Assembly (NCBI GenBank): GCA_016716665.1
Contig: JADJVH010000009.1
Location: 1-64,000 of the forward strand
Source: Candidatus Opimibacter iunctus
GTDB taxonomy: Bacteria; Bacteroidota; Bacteroidia; Chitinophagales; Saprospiraceae
DNA: 64,000 nucleotides
Reading direction: 5' to 3'
Positions 36,692-45,340 of the stretch are shown in pieces (within the stretch, counting starts at the first letter, position 1; every line of letters starts with the position of its first letter). The notes beneath the pieces were generated by a model. The model was not told the DNA's origin and made no database searches. It was given only the letters and a program-made list of their open reading frames with translations. Both the position numbers and the translations under genes were made by a program.

Positions 36692-39046
36692 TTACTCAGC
36701 ACCTACAACGATCAGTTTATAGGTAGTGGCAGGATAGGTCCAATCGGAGCTGGTGTAGTTCCAAAGGACGATGTTACATCCTGTAGTAGTGACATCTTCA
36801 ATGGTCATGGTCAGGGCATTGATACTACCCGAGACTACATTTCCGATACTGACAGCAGGTGGTGAAGCGAAGGAGGTCCCAAAGCTGACCGCAATGTAGT
36901 CCGGTGCATTGAACTGGTCATAATGGGATACACTTCCTGCAGGGATATTTGCTGTGACAATTTCCATGCGCAGTTGAGTGCTGCTTGAGTTACGGACTAT
37001 ACCTTTATCACCTTTTACCGTCATAGTCCCATCGGTCACGATGTTTCCGTTCTTGGCGACAGTCGTGACGATATCCCCGAGGTTGGTTTCAAAGCTCAGG
37101 AACTTGCCCGTGCCTGCATTACGTGCACGAAAGATTGGACTTGAATTGCTGAGGTTGGTATTCTCACTATAGATGCTGTTGCCTTTGCCATTGGAGATTA
37201 GTTCCACTACAGCGCGGTTGTTTTCAGTATACGTGTTCTTAAACACCGCGGCTACGGAATGATTACTTGTATTACCTACGGTACCGGCTACTGCGATACC
37301 ATCAAAGCCCATAGATTCGCCATACACACCGACACCATCAGTCATGTTGATCCCTGTGACAGAGCCTACATCTTCATTGTGGGTATACCCGATTCCTTTT
37401 ACTGCGATGGCATTGGGATTGACTTCATTGGCAATGCCCAATACTCCGACACCTCCCGAAATAGCTCCTCCGGCGATTCCCTTCACCCCAATCCCAGTGG
37501 CGTCATTTACTCCTGCTTGTCCCAGTACACCGATTCCATTGCTTGCATTGGTGCCTGTTGTTCCTTTCACGCCAATAGCATTGGTTGTAGTGGTGCCAGT
37601 GGTCCCGCTCACGGCTACAGCATTGGCGGCATTGGCAGTCGATACTACACCTTGTGTTCCCAGGGTATTCACAAACAAACCTGCCTGTGTATTAGTCGAT
37701 TTTGAAAGGTTGATTTCAAGACCTTTTCCTAAGCCTTGTTGCTGGAGGATGATCCCTGAGTTTGTACTATTGAGATCACTCAGCGTAAACAATCCGGCTG
37801 TACCGACTGCAGAGGATACACTGAATCCATAGCCTGATCCTGCATTGAGGATCTGCACGACATTACCAGTCTGTCCGGTATTGGTCGAGTTGATGTATAG
37901 TGAACCTCCCATCCCGTTGTTGCCTATAGAAGTGACAGGAAATGTATTGGCAGCATTGGTGTTTTCAAATTTTGCACTCGTACCATTGTCACTCCTTCCA
38001 TACACTGCATAACCGGTTCCCTGCGTGACGACATCTACACCATTTGCGTTGGAGGTGACTTTACTCAATCGCACTTTAAGGCCGGGACCAATTCCTGCGT
38101 GAGTAATGTCAACTGCTGCCTTGTTGTTTGATGCATTAGGAATATTAAACTGGCTCAGCAAGCCAAGGCCTGTATTAGATACGGTCAGTGTCGAATCACT
38201 GCTCGCAGCATTTGAATTTTGAAATGTGGCCGCACGTCCTGTTGTACCAGTAGAAAGGCCAAAAATGGCACTGCCACTGTTTTGTATTTCACCCATCACC
38301 CCATAGCCACCTGCATTCGCATGCGACCCTTTGACCCCTGCGAAGCCTGCAGTAGTGCTATAGCCATAGACACCGTGGTTGACAAAGGAAAAGCCGTATG
38401 TACCAATGCCGGTATTACTGGTTCCCATGATTCCTACGCCATTGGAATTGTCGCCCCATACGCCCATGGTACCGGCAGGAGTGATGCCTGCACCTGTGCC
38501 GCCGCGCTTTCCATAAATAGCACTGGCACCTCCCACACTGCTGTTGTTGGTGATGCCAAACAATGAAGTTGGGCTGGAGAAGACCGAATTGTATGGGAGG
38601 AACAATGAATCATTGCGTCCTTTCCAATTGTTATTGACTGCATCCCATTTCAATACCTGCTTGTCAAACGGTACACCGAATGCAACATCCAGGTTTTGGA
38701 TTTTTGAAACAGTAGGGGAGGGGTAACTTCCACTGAGGTCACCTGACGCCGGGCCCAAAGGCACCACCGGATCACCTACCTTCATAAACTCATGCCATGA
38801 ACCTGCGGAGAAGTACCAGAAGCTGCGTGTATCCATGTCATACGTAAACAGGCCTTCCTGTGGCCCTTGTATATTCTCACGTTCAGATGTTCTCAGCCTG
38901 GTGATCAGTACTGCCTTAGTGTGACTGGAGACATCCAGTATGGCGGAAGGGTCAGCAGGAGCTCCGTTTTCATTGATGGATACACCCTGGGCATATCCGG
39001 ACATACCGAGTATCCAGGTGATGCAAATAATAAGGATCTTTTTCAT
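36692..39046 (-). CDS. Tail-fibre-like secreted protein with possible H-type lectin end
   Basis: A 784-residue exported protein. After the signal peptide (MKKILIICITWILGMSGYAQ) comes the start seen in many Bacteroidota tail-fibre-like proteins (GVSINENGAPADPSAILDVS), then GDLSGSYPSPTVSKIQNLDV, a motif shared with phage tail fibres. Residues about 180-660 are repeats with a (G-V-x-G)-type core (GIMGTSNTGIGTYGFSFVNH, GVYGYSTTAGFAGVKGSH, GIGVKGIAGGAISGGVGVLG). The last 75 residues (YIAVSFGTSFASPPAVSIGN, TTTGCNIVLWNYTSSDW) resemble an H-type lectin fold, known to bind sugars such as N-acetylgalactosamine. A fibrous surface adhesin is the best guess. There is no clear T9SS tail. Confidence 0.7.
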   Translation of the reverse strand: MKKILIICITWILGMSGYAQGVSINENGAPADPSAILDVSSHTKAVLITRLRTSERENIQGPQEGLFTYDMDTRSFWYFSAGSWHEFMKVGDPVVPLGPASGDLSGSYPSPTVSKIQNLDVAFGVPFDKQVLKWDAVNNNWKGRNDSLFLPYNSVFSSPTSLFGITNNSSVGGASAIYGKRGGTGAGITPAGTMGVWGDNSNGVGIMGTSNTGIGTYGFSFVNHGVYGYSTTAGFAGVKGSHANAGGYGVMGEIQNSGSAIFGLSTGTTGRAATFQNSNAASSDSTLTVSNTGLGLLSQFNIPNASNNKAAVDITHAGIGPGLKVRLSKVTSNANGVDVVTQGTGYAVYGRSDNGTSAKFENTNAANTFPVTSIGNNGMGGSLYINSTNTGQTGNVVQILNAGSGYGFSVSSAVGTAGLFTLSDLNSTNSGIILQQQGLGKGLEINLSKSTNTQAGLFVNTLGTQGVVSTANAANAVAVSGTTGTTTTNAIGVKGTTGTNASNGIGVLGQAGVNDATGIGVKGIAGGAISGGVGVLGIANEVNPNAIAVKGIGYTHNEDVGSVTGINMTDGVGVYGESMGFDGIAVAGTVGNTSNHSVAAVFKNTYTENNRAVVELISNGKGNSIYSENTNLSNSSPIFRARNAGTGKFLSFETNLGDIVTTVAKNGNIVTDGTMTVKGDKGIVRNSSSTQLRMEIVTANIPAGSVSHYDQFNAPDYIAVSFGTSFASPPAVSIGNVVSGSINALTMTIEDVTTTGCNIVLWNYTSSDWTYPATTYKLIVVGAE

Positions 39047-39227
39047 GTGGTATTAATTTTTGTACCACGAAAGTATTGCCGTCGGCAAGCGATGATCATT
39101 ATTTACTACTGAATGGGAATGGAAAATGAGTGATCGGTATCATCATTTCGACCTCCTTGTATGCGCGATCCGTTCAATCATCGAGACCTTCCTCTCAATC
39201 AATGTACTCACAGACGTAAAATGATCT

Positions 39228-39348
39228 GGTCCCTGAGCTTGTCGAGGGGTACAAGGCGAAGGCTTTTTCTCCTCGCCGCCCTCTTCGGCTACGAAGAGGC
39301 GGCTAGGAAGAATATTCATTTTTATTCCCTTCGGCAAGCTCAGGGACC
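39228..39348. repeat. Nested inverted-repeat element (GGTCCCTGAGCTTGTCGA)
   Basis: Outer arms GGTCCCTGAGCTTGTCGAGG (39228-39247) and CCTTCGGCAAGCTCAGGGACC (39328-39348) pair with a few mismatches. Within lies a second hairpin: GCCGCCCTCTTCG and CGAAGAGGCGGC around a four-base loop at about 39276-39304. The outer arms match the CCCTTCGACAAGCTCAGGG-type dispersed repeat known in many bacterial genomes; half-copies are at 2401, 23351, 30880 and 31294. No ORF. Confidence 0.65.
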
Positions 39349-39609
39349 CACAGAGAGTGAAAATATTTTCAAATTCATTTGAGTACTTGATATTTCCGCT
39401 TCCATACCCTTAAATTCCATTTGAGTTGCGGATAGAAGCGAAAAATGCAATCTTTGAGTACGAATTCCGGGCCTCTTTCAGGCTTCACGCACAGGGCAGA
39501 CCCAACCTTGCGGTGTCTTATGACGTACTATGTACAGTAAATGAAATACCACCACCTTATGATCAATTTTGCTACACCTAATATTCTTCAGGCATCCGCT
39601 AACATTCGC

Positions 39610-41136
39610 ATGGTTGTCAGTTCAGGTTTTCTGATGTTATTTACTGCGCTGGTTATTCCGGTCGTTTCGCAGACCAGTATCGCATGGCAGAAAAGTATAG
39701 GGGATGTGTATGCAGATAAGGCCATCACGATTTTCCCGGACCGCCATGGCAATATCATTGCGATCGGCCAGGAGCCTCATCTCGATTTTACGGGCAACCT
39801 CCGCGATTATATGTTGCTTACCAAGTATGATCCCTCAGGCAATGTCCTCTGGAAGACATATCATGATGTCCAATTCGAAACCTTCAGCCTTCCAATCGAT
39901 TATTATGTTGGTAAGCATTTCTATTCGGAAGAGTGGGGGGATACCCTGCTCAACCTGGTCATCAATATCGCAGGCCGCACGCTCCAATACAGGGTAAATG
40001 ACCAGACCGGACAATTCTTCTTCGCAGAAGAAATAGCTTCAGAAATCGTTGATGTCAACCTCAATACGAATGATAAGGTATATGCCAATGTGCTCTGCTC
40101 TATCCAGCAAGCCTGCTATGGTCCTGACTCCCTCGTAGTGCAGGCCATCAATCCAATACCTGATTCGACATTCAATACGGTCCGGTGGATATTTGAGATG
40201 AAGCAGTCTTTCAGGACGGCACCGATTCAAGGGCATTACGATTTTGATGTACAGGATATCCGGTTTGACCAGGATGGGTATGCGTATCTCCTCGTACAAA
40301 TTGAGCGATGGGATTTTCAGTTCTGCACCGATTGCGCAGACGCATTTGTTGACGCCTGGTGTGAAGTCTTCAAGTTTGATCCGCAAGGTCAACTCGTCAG
40401 GCATGTGAACCTCAAGACCGCCAAGGCAGTGGTCAGTGGTATGAATTTCATTGAGATCGATAGCAACAACCTGGTCATCCAGATCAATGATATCAATGCA
40501 GCAGGCACCAAGGTGCTCACATCTGTATATAAGGTCAATGCAAAGGAGTTAGTACTCGAAAAGAAATTTGACCTCGACCTGCTCTACCCTGATGTCCGGG
40601 TAGATGATCAGAACAATTATTATTCGATCAGGAATGTGTTTGATGCCAATGACCCCAACGTCAAGGGACTCTCCGATATCCTGGTGTCGAAGTATACGAG
40701 CGATGGCACCCGCTTGTGGATGCAATATTTTGGTGGCAGTAGCTGGGAGTTTCCACAAGGGCTGGCCGTTGGAAAGGATGGTGGCGTTTACTTTTTTGCC
40801 AATTCCGAGTCCAATGATTTTGATGTAGCCGAAAATAACGGAAGCCAGGACATGTGGCTTGTCAAGCTGACAGAAGATGGCACGACCGGTACAGGAGATC
40901 TGCCTAAGGCGGAAGAACTATCTCTATCGCCCAATCCTGCAATAGATGTGATCAATATCAATACTGATGAAGCACTTCACATTTCGATCTATGATTTGCA
41001 GGGCAATCTTGTTTTAAGGCAGGATACCGGGACAAGTGAACAGCTTAATATCGCTAAGTTCCCTGCTGGTGTCTATGTGGTGAGGGGCGTTGATGAAGCT
41101 GGTAAGGAATATGTAAGCAGGATAGTGAAGATATAA
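39610..41136 (+). CDS. T9SS-exported beta-propeller-like protein
   Basis: A 508-residue exported protein. I start it at ATG 39610 (MVVSSGFLMLFTALVIPVVSQ), which begins a signal peptide; an ATG 23 codons upstream is also in frame. The body has SBBP-like repeats of the form D..GNIIAIGQ, YMLLTKYDPSGNVLWKTYHD, DILVSKYTSDGTRLWMQYFG, KDGGVYFFANSES, typical of seven-bladed propellers. The end is a T9SS sorting domain (LSLSPNPAIDVININTDEA, then ISIYDLQGNLVLRQ and GVYVVRGVD with a KEYVSRIVKI end). The role is likely surface binding. The neighbouring minus-strand cytochrome gene appears to overlap its end only because of a frameshift. Confidence 0.8.
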   Translation: MVVSSGFLMLFTALVIPVVSQTSIAWQKSIGDVYADKAITIFPDRHGNIIAIGQEPHLDFTGNLRDYMLLTKYDPSGNVLWKTYHDVQFETFSLPIDYYVGKHFYSEEWGDTLLNLVINIAGRTLQYRVNDQTGQFFFAEEIASEIVDVNLNTNDKVYANVLCSIQQACYGPDSLVVQAINPIPDSTFNTVRWIFEMKQSFRTAPIQGHYDFDVQDIRFDQDGYAYLLVQIERWDFQFCTDCADAFVDAWCEVFKFDPQGQLVRHVNLKTAKAVVSGMNFIEIDSNNLVIQINDINAAGTKVLTSVYKVNAKELVLEKKFDLDLLYPDVRVDDQNNYYSIRNVFDANDPNVKGLSDILVSKYTSDGTRLWMQYFGGSSWEFPQGLAVGKDGGVYFFANSESNDFDVAENNGSQDMWLVKLTEDGTTGTGDLPKAEELSLSPNPAIDVININTDEALHISIYDLQGNLVLRQDTGTSEQLNIAKFPAGVYVVRGVDEAGKEYVSRIVKI

Positions 41137-41167
41137 GCTGAGGGACCAGAAAATTAAATTCAGGGAT

Positions 41168-41625
41168 TTATTCCTGATTGACAGAGATGGAAGCAATCTC
41201 CTTTCCGAAAGGTACATCTTCTTGATCTTTACGATTGGCCCTGGGCAGATCTCTCTGTGACAGTTGATACAGGCATCAACATACTGCTTGTATGAATTGA
41301 CCTTGTCCCCGTTATATTCATTACCTAATGCTTTGGCGGCATCCTCAAAGGAAGTCGCAAAGCCTGCATAGAGTGGATTAGCCACCTTGGCTGGTTCAGT
41401 AGGCTTTGCTGAGAATAGTTTGTGGTAGTCAACCGTGAGTTCGGGTGTCTCCCCTTTGAGTAATTGTGCCTTGGTCCGCATTCCTTCTTCATGCATAGCC
41501 CGCATCAATAGTGCCAGCTCACTGTCCCCGTTAGGATTTAGGCTTTTCGGTTTGTCAGCACAGGATGTACTAACCGTCAGCAAAATGCCTGATACCAGCA
41601 CGATCAATATCCATGATTGTCTCAT
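41168..41625 (-). CDS. c-type cytochrome lipoprotein, frameshifted C-terminus
   Basis: A small lipoprotein cytochrome. The lipobox Cys is residue 22 in LLTVSTSC. The heme motif CINCH lies in YKQYVDACINCHREICPGP, preceded by helical segments (LALLMRAMHEEGMRTKAQLL, SFEDAAKALGNEYNG) like those of cytochrome c' relatives. In the raw frame the protein runs on to 41014 and overlaps the neighbouring gene by 123 bases with a non-conserved tail. A missing base near 41211-41212 (one more C on the coding strand) would change MYLSERR to MYPFGKEIASISVNQE and end at 41168. I annotate that corrected end; the reading is inference. Acts in the periplasm, probably in electron transfer. Confidence 0.65.
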
Positions 41626-41684
41626 CCGGCAAATTTAGTAATGTTTTCAATCATACTCTCGTCCCCAACATCACACATTTTCGC

Positions 41685-41830
41685 ACGGAGAACACAAAGG
41701 TTTCGCACGGAGAGCACGGAGGATTCGCACGGAGAGCACGGAGAACAGGTTAGCCAATCTCTTCGTCCTATCTCCTGCTTCCTATTTCCTGCTTCCTATC
41801 TCCTGCCTCTTACTGTCTGACTGTCTCACT
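41685..41830. repeat. CACGGAGAGCACGGAG and TCCTGCTTCC repeats
   Basis: A run of TTCGCACGGAGAGCACGGAG units (41685-41746) followed by a TCTCCTGCTTCCTA tract. The same phrase with GTACACGGAG units recurs at about 46806-46875. Confidence 0.65.
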
Positions 41831-41833
41831 CTC

Positions 41834-43222
41834 TTACAACTTCGTGAATCTCGCCTGGAAGAACCGCAGGTACTTCGGCTCATAGATCATCTTGAGCCCC
41901 TTGATCTTGTTGCGGTTGACATATACATTCTCTACTGACTCTGCGATTACATCCATGTGAGCCTGCGTATACACGCGGCGCGGAATGGTGAGCCTGACGA
42001 GTTCGAGTTTGGGATAGTAATTCTTTCCGGTCTTCGGATTACGGCCTGCTGATACCACGCCTCTTTCCATGGAACGCACACCACTGTCAATATAGAGCTC
42101 TGCTGCAAGCGCCTGTGCGGGAAATTTGTCCTGATCGAGATGTGGTAAAAACCTGCGGGCATCGAGGAATATCCCATGACCTCCGATAGGTTCTGTGATC
42201 GGAATACCAAAGTTTTTTAATTGTTCGCCCAGGTAGATGACCTGGCCGATTCTGGCTTTCATATGCGCATCGGAGACTGATTCATGGATACCGATGGCCA
42301 TGGCTTCCATATCACGGCCGGCGAGGCCGCCATAGGTATGGAGACCTTCATAGACGACCACGAGATTACTTGCTTCTTCGTAGGCATCCTTGTCATTGAG
42401 GGCGAGGAAACCACCGATATTGACCAGTGCGTCTTTCTTGGCACTCATCGTAGCGCCATCTGTATAACTGCAGATTTCCTTGACGATAGCCTTGATTGTT
42501 TTTTTGGCGTAGCCTTCTTCCTTTTGCTGGATGAAGTAAGCATTCTCAGCAATGCGGGTCATGTCAAGGATGATCTTGATGCCATGTTTTTTGGTGTAGG
42601 CCCTCAACTCTTTGAGGTTCTTCATGGCGATAGGCTGTCCGCCAGCCATATTGACTGTGACGGCCACGCAGACATAGGGGATTTTTTCTGCACCATATTT
42701 TCTGACCAGGACGTCCAGCTTGTTGAGGTCTACATTTCCTTTAAAGGGATGTTGGTTTGCCGCATCATGCGCTTCATCAATGATGATGTCCTGGAACAGC
42801 CCTCCCGCCAGTTCCTGGTGCAACCGGGTGGTGGTGAAGTACATATTGCCGGGAATGATGTCCCCTTTTTTAATCATGGTTTTGGAGAGGATATTTTCAG
42901 CACCACGGCCCTGGTGTGTTGGAATTACATATTTGTAGCCATAGATATCACGCACTGTTTCCTCGAGGTGATAGAAGTTGGCACTACCTGCATACGCTTC
43001 ATCGCCCAGCATCATGCCGGCCCATTGCCGGTCACTCATCGCACTGGTGCCGCTATCCGTCAACAGGTCAATATAGACATCTTCTGACTTGAGCAGGAAG
43101 GTATTGTATCCGGCTGCGGCGATGGCCTTCTTTCGCTGGGCCGGGGTGGTCATTTTCAACAACTCCACCATCTTGATTTTATACGGTTCGGCCCAGGAGT
43201 GCTTGATTTTTTGCTTTTCCAT
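41834..43222 (-). CDS. tpl: Tyrosine phenol-lyase (beta-tyrosinase)
   Basis: A 462-residue PLP enzyme that splits L-tyrosine to phenol, pyruvate and ammonia. The family is shown by IDLLTDSGTSAMSDRQWAG, the PTHQGRGAEN block and the PLP lysine in DGATMSAKKDALVNIGGF. It is tyrosine phenol-lyase rather than tryptophanase because the loop reads GVRSMERGVVSAGRN: the second Arg matches Arg381 of the Citrobacter enzyme, which binds the phenol hydroxyl, where tryptophanases have Ile. The end IYEPKYLRFFQARF also matches tyrosine phenol-lyases. I chose ATG 43222 (MEKQKIKHSWAEPYK), where homology starts. It is divergent from a tryptophanase gene, sharing a 248-base spacer. Confidence 0.9.
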   Translation of the reverse strand: MEKQKIKHSWAEPYKIKMVELLKMTTPAQRKKAIAAAGYNTFLLKSEDVYIDLLTDSGTSAMSDRQWAGMMLGDEAYAGSANFYHLEETVRDIYGYKYVIPTHQGRGAENILSKTMIKKGDIIPGNMYFTTTRLHQELAGGLFQDIIIDEAHDAANQHPFKGNVDLNKLDVLVRKYGAEKIPYVCVAVTVNMAGGQPIAMKNLKELRAYTKKHGIKIILDMTRIAENAYFIQQKEEGYAKKTIKAIVKEICSYTDGATMSAKKDALVNIGGFLALNDKDAYEEASNLVVVYEGLHTYGGLAGRDMEAMAIGIHESVSDAHMKARIGQVIYLGEQLKNFGIPITEPIGGHGIFLDARRFLPHLDQDKFPAQALAAELYIDSGVRSMERGVVSAGRNPKTGKNYYPKLELVRLTIPRRVYTQAHMDVIAESVENVYVNRNKIKGLKMIYEPKYLRFFQARFTKL

Positions 43223-43470
43223 GATTTCCAACAACTTGAGGACCATTGACACACGGCCAAATGGACATTCAGGATGCAATGGTCAGCAAATATTGGCATC
43301 ACACAGATGATAAGGGTCATTGTACAGGGTGAGATAGGTCAAACCCACTGCTTGTGGCACCTTGTACCTTTGATACCTCATAAGCATTAATGATCTGTTT
43401 ACTCACGACTCACGACTTGCTCACGTCTCACATTTGACAACTCACAACTCACAATTGACAAATCACAGTT

Positions 43471-44841
43471 ATGACTATCATCGAACCCTTCCGCATCAAA
43501 TCCGTCGAGCCTATTACATTTACCACCAGGGAGCAACGTACGGCTATATTAAATAAGGCCGCTTACAATCCTTTCCTGATCAAGGCAGATGATGTCATCA
43601 TCGATTTGCTGACCGATAGTGGGACCAGTGCCATGAGCAGTGCGCAATGGGCAGGCATCATGATAGGAGATGAGTCGTATGCAGGAAGTAATAGCTTTTT
43701 CAATTTTGAGAAAACGATCCAGGATATAACAGGAATGCCAATCGTCATTCCGACTCACCAGGGGCGCGCAGCTGAGAAAATCCTCTTTTCGATCATCGGG
43801 GGTAAAGGGAAGTTTATTGTGAGCAATACTTTGTTTGATACGACAAGGGCAAATATAGAAGTCAGTGGCGCAGAAGGTGTAGACCTCTTGTGTCCTGTGG
43901 GGAAAGTTCCCCAGGTACCTGCACCTTTCAAAGGCAATATGGATGTTACCGCTCTTGAATTGTTTATCAAGGAGAAAGGAGCTGCTAATATCCCGTTGTG
44001 CATGATCACGGTGACCAACAATTCAGGAGGAGGGCAGCCGGTCAGTATGCAAAATATCAGGGACGTAAAGAGGGTTTGTAGTGCGCATGGCATTCCATTG
44101 TTTATCGATGCCTGTCGCTTTGCGGAAAACAGCTACTTCATCAAGATCCGGGAGAAGGAGTTTGCTGACAAATCTGTTCCTGAAATCGCTGCTGAAATGT
44201 TTTCCTACGCGGATGGATGCACGATGAGTGCCAAGAAGGATGCATTTGCCAATATCGGCGGATTCATAGCATTGCGTGATGAGGCCCTTGCCCTCAAGTG
44301 CAGGAACCTCTTGATCATTACGGAAGGATTTCCTACGTATGGAGGCCTTGCCGGACGTGATCTGGAAGCGATTGCTATTGGACTCAGGGAAGTCATGGAC
44401 GAGCACTATCTGCAGTACCGTATACGGAGCATCGAATACCTCACGGAGAAATTGATTGCAGCAGGGGTGCCTGTGATGCAGCCTGCAGGTGGTCATGCAG
44501 TCTATATTGATGCAAAGGCGTTCCTTCCCCACATTCCCTCACAGCAATATCCGGGGCAGGCACTGGTCGCCGCTCTATATCTCGAAGGCGGAATCAGGAG
44601 TGTGGAAATCGGATCCCTCATGTTTGGGAAGTATGATGAAGGAGGGCACCTGGTCCCGGCGATGATGGAACTGGTCCGCCTGGCCATTCCACGTCGAGTC
44701 TACACCCAAAGCCATATCGACTATGTGTCCGAGGTGATCATCAAGGTATTCAACGATCGTGAACAGATCAAAGGCCTGGCTATCACCTATGAGGCACCGA
44801 CGCTAAGGCATTTTACGGCTCGGCTCATGGAGATCAGCTAA
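43471..44841 (+). CDS. tnaA: Tryptophanase (L-tryptophan indole-lyase)
   Basis: A 456-residue PLP enzyme making indole, pyruvate and ammonia from tryptophan. The PLP lysine sits in DGCTMSAKKDAFANIGGF. The diagnostic loop is GGIRSVEIGSLMFGK; the Ile where tyrosine phenol-lyase has Arg381 matches Ile396 of E. coli TnaA. FIDACRFAENSYFI and the C-terminal block TIPRRVYTQSHIDYVSEV-type sequence are intact. It starts at ATG 43471 (MTIIEPFRIKSVEPITF). No tnaC leader peptide or TnaB permease is seen next to it, unlike the E. coli operon. Indole produced here may act as a signal; that is inference. Confidence 0.92.
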   Translation: MTIIEPFRIKSVEPITFTTREQRTAILNKAAYNPFLIKADDVIIDLLTDSGTSAMSSAQWAGIMIGDESYAGSNSFFNFEKTIQDITGMPIVIPTHQGRAAEKILFSIIGGKGKFIVSNTLFDTTRANIEVSGAEGVDLLCPVGKVPQVPAPFKGNMDVTALELFIKEKGAANIPLCMITVTNNSGGGQPVSMQNIRDVKRVCSAHGIPLFIDACRFAENSYFIKIREKEFADKSVPEIAAEMFSYADGCTMSAKKDAFANIGGFIALRDEALALKCRNLLIITEGFPTYGGLAGRDLEAIAIGLREVMDEHYLQYRIRSIEYLTEKLIAAGVPVMQPAGGHAVYIDAKAFLPHIPSQQYPGQALVAALYLEGGIRSVEIGSLMFGKYDEGGHLVPAMMELVRLAIPRRVYTQSHIDYVSEVIIKVFNDREQIKGLAITYEAPTLRHFTARLMEIS

Positions 44842-44888
44842 AATTAATTTAATCGGATTGTCTTGATTGTTTTGGTATTTCCATAAAT

Positions 44889-44906
44889 AAAGATAAATTT
44901 GTCTTT
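44889..44906 (+). promoter_or_regulatory. Dyad AAAGATAAATTTGTCTTT upstream of norCB
   Basis: Arms AAAGA and TCTTT (extended to TAAAGA and TCTTTA) flank the spacer TAAATTTG. The dyad ends 27 bases before the norC start. The same 18-base pattern with one base changed (AAAGATAAAGTTGTCTTT) is at 58591-58608, before a lipoprotein gene. It is probably the binding site of a dimeric regulator; which regulator is unknown. Confidence 0.55.
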
Positions 44907-44932
44907 ATCTACTAATTTGGTAAACTTACCTG

Positions 44933-45340
44933 ATGATGACAGAGTTCAATAAAGTACTCATCGCAACATCGCTGACCACGGCCTTCCTCTGTTATTCTTT
45001 TTACCTCTATTCCTCCCTTCCGGTACATGAAACTGCGTTTACTACCACCATGGATAGGGGAAAGGACTTATGGCAGGAACACAATTGTACTGCATGTCAC
45101 CAGGTTTATGGGCTGGGAGGGTTTCTTGGGCCGGATCTGACCAATGTATACACTCAGCGAGGCCCGGAGTATATCACCGCCTTTCTCAGGAATGGAAACC
45201 TGACCATGCCGGCTTACCACATGAACGATCAGGATATTCAGGCGATGCTTGCCTATCTAAAACATATTGACCAATCGGGAATCTCAGATCCAAGATCATT
45301 TAAAACGAATTACGATGGCACCATCGAACAGCAACAGTAG
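44933..45340 (+). CDS. norC: Nitric oxide reductase cytochrome c subunit (NorC)
   Basis: A 135-residue membrane-anchored cytochrome c. One N-terminal helix (LIATSLTTAFLCYSFYLY) is followed by the heme site C52-T-A-C55-H56 in WQEHNCTACHQVYGLGG and a GPDLTNVYTQRG block. The axial Met lies in NLTMPAYHM. This order, plus the NorB gene that overlaps its end by 26 bases, identifies it as NorC, the electron-accepting subunit of cytochrome-type NO reductase (2 NO to N2O). A dyad operator lies 27 bases upstream. The start could also be the ATG at 44936. Confidence 0.85.
   Translation: MMTEFNKVLIATSLTTAFLCYSFYLYSSLPVHETAFTTTMDRGKDLWQEHNCTACHQVYGLGGFLGPDLTNVYTQRGPEYITAFLRNGNLTMPAYHMNDQDIQAMLAYLKHIDQSGISDPRSFKTNYDGTIEQQQ

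Noticed and set aside
41014..41167. C-terminal extension of the cytochrome over the neighbouring gene
   Set aside because: Low-quality sequence in the reading; a one-base correction gives a natural end in the spacer.
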